A stretch of DNA of 64,000 nt from Monosporascus cannonballus (lineage: Eukaryota; Ascomycota; Sordariomycetes; Xylariales): contig QJNS01000075.1 of assembly GCA_004154925.1 (NCBI GenBank), forward strand, positions 124,001 to 188,000. Direction: 5' to 3'. The position numbers and the translations under genes were made by a program. The notes below the pieces were generated by a model. That model worked only from the letters and a program-made list of their open reading frames with translations. It was not told the DNA's origin and did no database searches. Of this stretch, positions 60,880-64,000 are shown in pieces. Positions within the stretch are counted from its first letter, which is position 1. Each line of letters begins with the position of its first letter.

Positions 60880-61069
60880 TGTAAAGGGCATAATACGTAA
60901 GTTGAACGGAAATACGGCCCAACAAAGGTTTATATTTAAGATAAGGAGGGAAGGGGAGAAATAGCTAGTTACCAGCAAGGTGGCTACTCCCTATATACAT
61001 ATGGGTGAGCTCGGGCTAAGGAGCTCGCTCCGTAAGCCCGAGCTGCCCTATAGGCTCTAGCCTGTAACA
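60880..61069 (-). repeat. Element G 5' LTR
   Basis: 190 bp. The hairpin equivalent to the 3' copy is at 61008-61044, here with fewer mutations (AGCTCGGGCT ... AGCCCGAGCT). The far end is more mutated (TGTAAAGGG against TGTGACGGG in the 3' copy), so damage is mosaic. Confidence 0.92.
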
Positions 61070-61074
61070 ACAGT

Positions 61075-61310
61075 TTAAAAAATGATAAAAAAAAAGATAA
61101 TATATCTTACGTTCAGGATATAACAAGTTTAACCAGAGAAAAAACGAATCGCACCTTTTACTTCTTATAAAACGGCGCCAGGACTTATGGAACTCGGCGT
61201 TACCTATAAATAAAATTAAAGCTAGATTAAATGTTTTAATGGCAGCAAAATGGGATACAAAGCTTATAAATATAAGAAACCCAAGAAATCATAGTAAGAT
61301 AACTAGATAC
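61075..61310 (+). pseudogene. Element F gag remnant, zinc knuckle part after element G
   Basis: Resumes the interrupted gag. From 61232 the frame reads CFNGSKMGYKAYKYK. Compared with element A's CYNYGKKGHKAYKC, the knuckle histidine and last cysteine have both become tyrosine, as C-to-T and G-to-A transitions would give. A short indel is possible before GS. Confidence 0.7.
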
Positions 61311-61499
61311 CTATACTGGAAAAATAATTTAGAAATAATTAAGGAAACGATAGCAAAATTATTAACATAATTTAAGCCAAATATATATCAGGTTTATAAC
61401 AAAAGATTTAATAAGAATTATTACGATAAGAAATTTGATAAGAAATACGAAAAGCTAGAAAGTTAGTTTAATAAGTATTGTAAATACGATAAGAAACGT

Positions 61500-62379
61500 T
61501 ATAAAAATAATTACGCGAATACCAGAATTAGACAGAAAAAATCTGTCTCGGAACTTTTGATTAATACGGCAAAATATATGCTATATATTGTCGCCGATAA
61601 AAATATCCCGATTACGAAAAATAAAAATAGCATATTTATAAACGAATTATTTGTATATATTATAAAGGATTTAACTTTTTAAACCGTACCGGAAATAATA
61701 AGGATAATAAGCAATAATATCGATAATTTCGAACCATAATCCCAGGAAATATCCAGCAATTAGTTAAAGTAAAAAGTTGGCCTAAAGAAAAATAATGCCC
61801 GTAGGAAAACCCCTTTTATCATTATAGATAATATAATTATTAAACAGAAAAGGAATTAATCCAGCGTACGGTAAAAAAGCATTATTAAAAAGCTATTACG
61901 GATTTCCATTTTTAATTAATATTTATTACGGATCCACAGAAAAAAAAGCCATTAAGAAAAAAATATATTAATTTATAAAAGATCTTTAAAATAATAATTA
62001 GGATAACGTATAATGAAATATAATCGTAAACATAAAAAAATAATTTATTCAATAAAGAAAAATTTTATAAAAAAATTAAAAATAATTAATATAACTCGAA
62101 AAAATAATATGTTAATAATAACGACAGATATAGCAGCTTAACGTATTAAACGAAAAAAATATAAGCAAAGTTTAATAAATTCGAATAAAAATTAAAAAGA
62201 AAAGTTATTTATAAAAAAGCCGCAAAATAACGAAACCCAAAAAAGTTAAAGAGAATTCCTAAAAAAAACTTTAAACACGATAATAAAAAACGTTAATAAT
62301 CTTATTACTTTGAAAATACGAATCAGAACGTACTGGTATATTGCAATAATAGATTACGGAACTTTAGGCGGAAATTATA
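61500..62379 (+). pseudogene. Element F spacer and protease start, truncated by element I
   Basis: Collinear with element A 3010-3860: LLINTAKYMLYIVADKNIPI at about 61556-61615, and TYWYIAII near the end, matching A's TYWYIVIM. It ends at TTATA just before TGTTACAGG of element I. Confidence 0.7.
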
Positions 62380-62797
62380 TGTTACAGGAACAGGGGTTCC
62401 TGTCTCGAGGAGACCAACCTTTAAGGTCTAGCGCGGACCTGTCACGGCTAAACTCCGGACGGGAGGCTTAGCTCTTAAGGTGATCTGGTTAATCTAGGTA
62501 ATCTGGGGACCAGATTATACAGATCTAACAGATCTACGACACACTTACTTAAGGAATTGGGATATATAATAAATCGGTTTCTCATATAAATAGCACTTAC
62601 TTAGTTTTCGCTTTTTAACTATTAATTTAAGTTTTTAATCAAAGATAATTACACCGTTTTTTAATTAAGGAAAAAATACTTAAATCTTTTTAACGAATAA
62701 ATTATTAAATTATTTTTCGCCTTATTATTATTTACAAATTAAGACTTTTTTCGGATATTGCTTATATCTCCAAATAAATATATAATAGATTCGTTAT
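62380..62797 (+). repeat. Element I 5' LTR with a divergent GC-rich first third
   Basis: Begins TGTTACAGGAACAGGGGTTCC and ends TTCGTTATA. Bases 62380-62560 show little RIP and do not match H's LTR start (TGTTACGTTCAGAAGGG) beyond the first six bases. From about 62590 on the match to H is clear. Confidence 0.78.
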
Positions 62798-62899
62798 ATT
62801 TTAAGATTTTTTTAATTAATAGCCGACGAATAGTTTAAGGTTTAATTGGGCATAAGTTTTCTTAAATTCAGTATAAACGATAATATAGGACGATATTTA

Positions 62900-63361
62900 A
62901 AAGATAAATAATATATCCGATCTCCGTTATTAATTAATAAAAAATCAATAATAAAATTAAACGATTTATTACTTATTAAAAAAGTTTTCCAACTAATAAA
63001 TAATATGGCATCCTTTATTACTAGATTTTAAGAAGGTTTTTTTTCTTTTTAATTCTAGCAGTAACCTTTATCCGTAAGGGAGATAATTAAGGTGTAAAAA
63101 GATAAAATAAGTAAAAAGGAAAAAAAATATCCGGCTGGAAAACAGAAAAAAAAGGTATTAAAACGTTTAATTAAAGAAAGAGAACTTATTATGGAAAAAC
63201 GACTGGACCTTTTGGCCCAAGAAGTTAAAAGCTTAAAGAAGGAGAATATTCGGCTCGCCAAAGAAAGAAAACCGGCTTTTCCATAATTTGGCTTTCCAAA
63301 GGGACGAAGCCAAGGGGCTGGCTACTGACCACCTTCGTTGGACATAAGATAAGTACCAGAA
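62900..63361 (+). pseudogene. Element I gag start with coiled-coil segment
   Basis: The plus-strand frame at about 63175-63285 reads ERELIMEKRLDLLAQEVKS, then LKKENIRLAKERKPAFP and a stop. Leucines and charged residues are spaced as in a coiled coil, which in H-family gag precedes the capsid. Two minus-strand frames of 68 and 70 codons (63055-63261, 63233-63445) are antisense. Cut off by element J. Confidence 0.7.
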
Positions 63362-63770
63362 TGTGACGGCTAGGCGGTTTAACCAACTATTAAACCTTAA
63401 GTCGACGGGTTTATGTTGGCAGGAGTATCGTGGGAATCTGAGCAATGAATATAATAACGTATTACGTCTCGTAATACCAAGGGCGTTTTAGGTAACGAAC
63501 TGTTAATTACAAACGATTGGTATTAATAAATATTATAAGTTAATATTATTTAAATTATAAAAATAACGAATATATATTTTTTTTTTGTTTTTTACTGGCA
63601 ATTATTACCGATTATTCCTAATATAATAATTATAATCGTTTTTAATTATAATTATTTTAAAATAATTATTAATCCGTTAATAATTATTTTTAATTACGTA
63701 ACTTATAAAATAAGTCGTATTATCCTTATTACGACCGTTTCCGTAAGCCTAAATTTATTAAGTCGTAATA
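63362..63770 (-). repeat. Element J 3' LTR
   Basis: TGTGACGGCTAGGCGG to AGTCGTAATA. The first 130 bp are almost free of RIP damage (TTATGTTGGCAGGAGTATCGTGGG is legible), so this is the best reference for the ancestral LTR 3' end. Confidence 0.9.
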
Positions 63771-64000
63771 CGATTTCCTTTTTTTTAAAAATTTTGCCCT
63801 TAAGATTTTTTTCTTAATAAGCTTTTTATTTCCTTATTATGGTTTTTCGTATTTCTAAAATTTGTCGTAAATCTCGCCCTTTTACTGTTTATCGTATTAA
63901 CCTAATAAAAGTTTTTAAAAAATTTGGTTTCGAAATTATGCCTTATTTTTAATATTTTTCGAAAAGTTTAAAATATGAAATAATAAAAAATATTTTTCGC
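63362..64000 (-). mobile_element. Element J: A-type Ty3/Gypsy, 3' end only, runs off the window
   Basis: A 409-bp LTR (63362-63770), the same length and type as element A's, is followed by the minus-strand polypurine tract and about 215 bp that match the region before A's 3' LTR. The body continues past 64000. It is flanked on the left by CAGAA (63357-63361), whose partner should lie at the unseen 5' end. It is the innermost layer of the visible nest. Confidence 0.88.

Larger units (their letters stand above)
55438..61069 (-). mobile_element. Element G: full-length Ty3/Gypsy retrotransposon with 190-bp LTRs, minus strand
   Basis: LTRs at 55438-55627 and 60880-61069, both 190 bp, with the exact duplication ACAGT at 55433-55437 and 61070-61074. 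On the minus strand the purine tract AGGAAAGGGGTGA abuts the left LTR, which is therefore the 3' one. Reverse transcriptase, RNase H and integrase with its zinc-binding region are all readable on the minus strand in Gypsy order. At 5,632 bp it is shorter than the other Gypsy elements here. It interrupts element F and is itself uninterrupted, so it is among the youngest insertions, yet it is RIP-mutated. Confidence 0.93.
54424..62379 (+). mobile_element. Element F: Ty3/Gypsy of the A/B superfamily, split by elements G and I
   Basis: Visible pieces are 54424-55437 and 61075-62379. The 313-bp 5' LTR is followed by gag with a readable capsid domain. Element G interrupts it with the exact duplication ACAGT. 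Then come the zinc knuckle, spacer and protease start, up to 62379, where element I begins. The remaining pol and 3' LTR should lie beyond the window. F itself sits inside element E. Its LTR shares the TGTTATGACCCGACAAGC start and the end region with A but lacks much of the middle, forming a third LTR variant. Confidence 0.85.
62380..63361 (+). mobile_element. Element I: H-family Ty3/Gypsy, left part, interrupted by element J
   Basis: A 418-bp 5' LTR (62380-62797) is followed by the beginning of gag up to 63361, where element J starts. The second half of the LTR and the gag start match element H (30010-30720). The first 150 bp of the LTR are different and GC-rich. The rest should lie beyond the window. 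The target site is in element F. Confidence 0.82.

Noticed and set aside
1..64000. CRISPR arrays, prokaryotic operons, tRNA or rRNA genes
   Set aside because: No regularly spaced repeats and no recognisable tRNA or rRNA sequence. All content points to a fungal transposon-rich region.

Overview
This window looks like a transposon graveyard from the AT-rich compartment of a filamentous ascomycete (Pezizomycotina). No host gene, tRNA or rRNA was recognised. Nearly every retroelement reading frame is broken by TAA/TAG stops that C-to-T and G-to-A transitions would produce. CpA/TpG is scarce, TpA is abundant, and CpG often survives. This is the signature expected of repeat-induced point mutation (RIP) acting on CpA. 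It is inferred from the sequence, and the species is not identified.

Layout, left to right. (1) 1-335 and 28852-29330 are two GC-neutral pieces that read as one host sequence, split by a hAT-like insertion at 336-28843. That insertion has an 8-bp duplication (TAATCCAT) and imperfect terminal inverted repeats. Its own body is about 7.45 kb, and no transposase is legible in it. It carries three full-length Gypsy elements: A (+, 1289-8267, duplication TAAAT), B (-, 9411-16167, TTCGC) and C (+, 16737-24043, CATAT/TATAT). (2) Gypsy element H (+, 29794-37035, duplication AACTT) is followed by about 5 kb of unassigned AT-rich DNA, a decayed LTR fragment and a 576-bp fold-back repeat (40855-41430). 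(3) A GC-rich island with little RIP (42081-42807 plus 48146-49150) is split by Copia element D (+, 42808-48145). D contains a well-preserved solo LTR (47407-47559, duplication GTATT). (4) A Russian-doll nest of LTR elements fills the right end. E (-, from 49500) is interrupted by F (+, from 54424). F is interrupted by the complete element G (-, 55438-61069, duplication ACAGT) and by I (+, from 62380). I is interrupted by J (-, from 63362), which runs off the window.

The Gypsy elements still show the usual order in decayed form: gag with zinc knuckle, protease, reverse transcriptase, RNase H, integrase, and a chromodomain where visible. D shows the Copia order with integrase before reverse transcriptase. 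Elements A, B, E, F and J form one superfamily that shares LTR termini, polypurine tract and coding region but has at least three different LTR middle sections. H and I form a second family; C, G and D are one family each. The exact duplications give a relative order of insertion, which is the main biological information here. No element looks able to move on its own.
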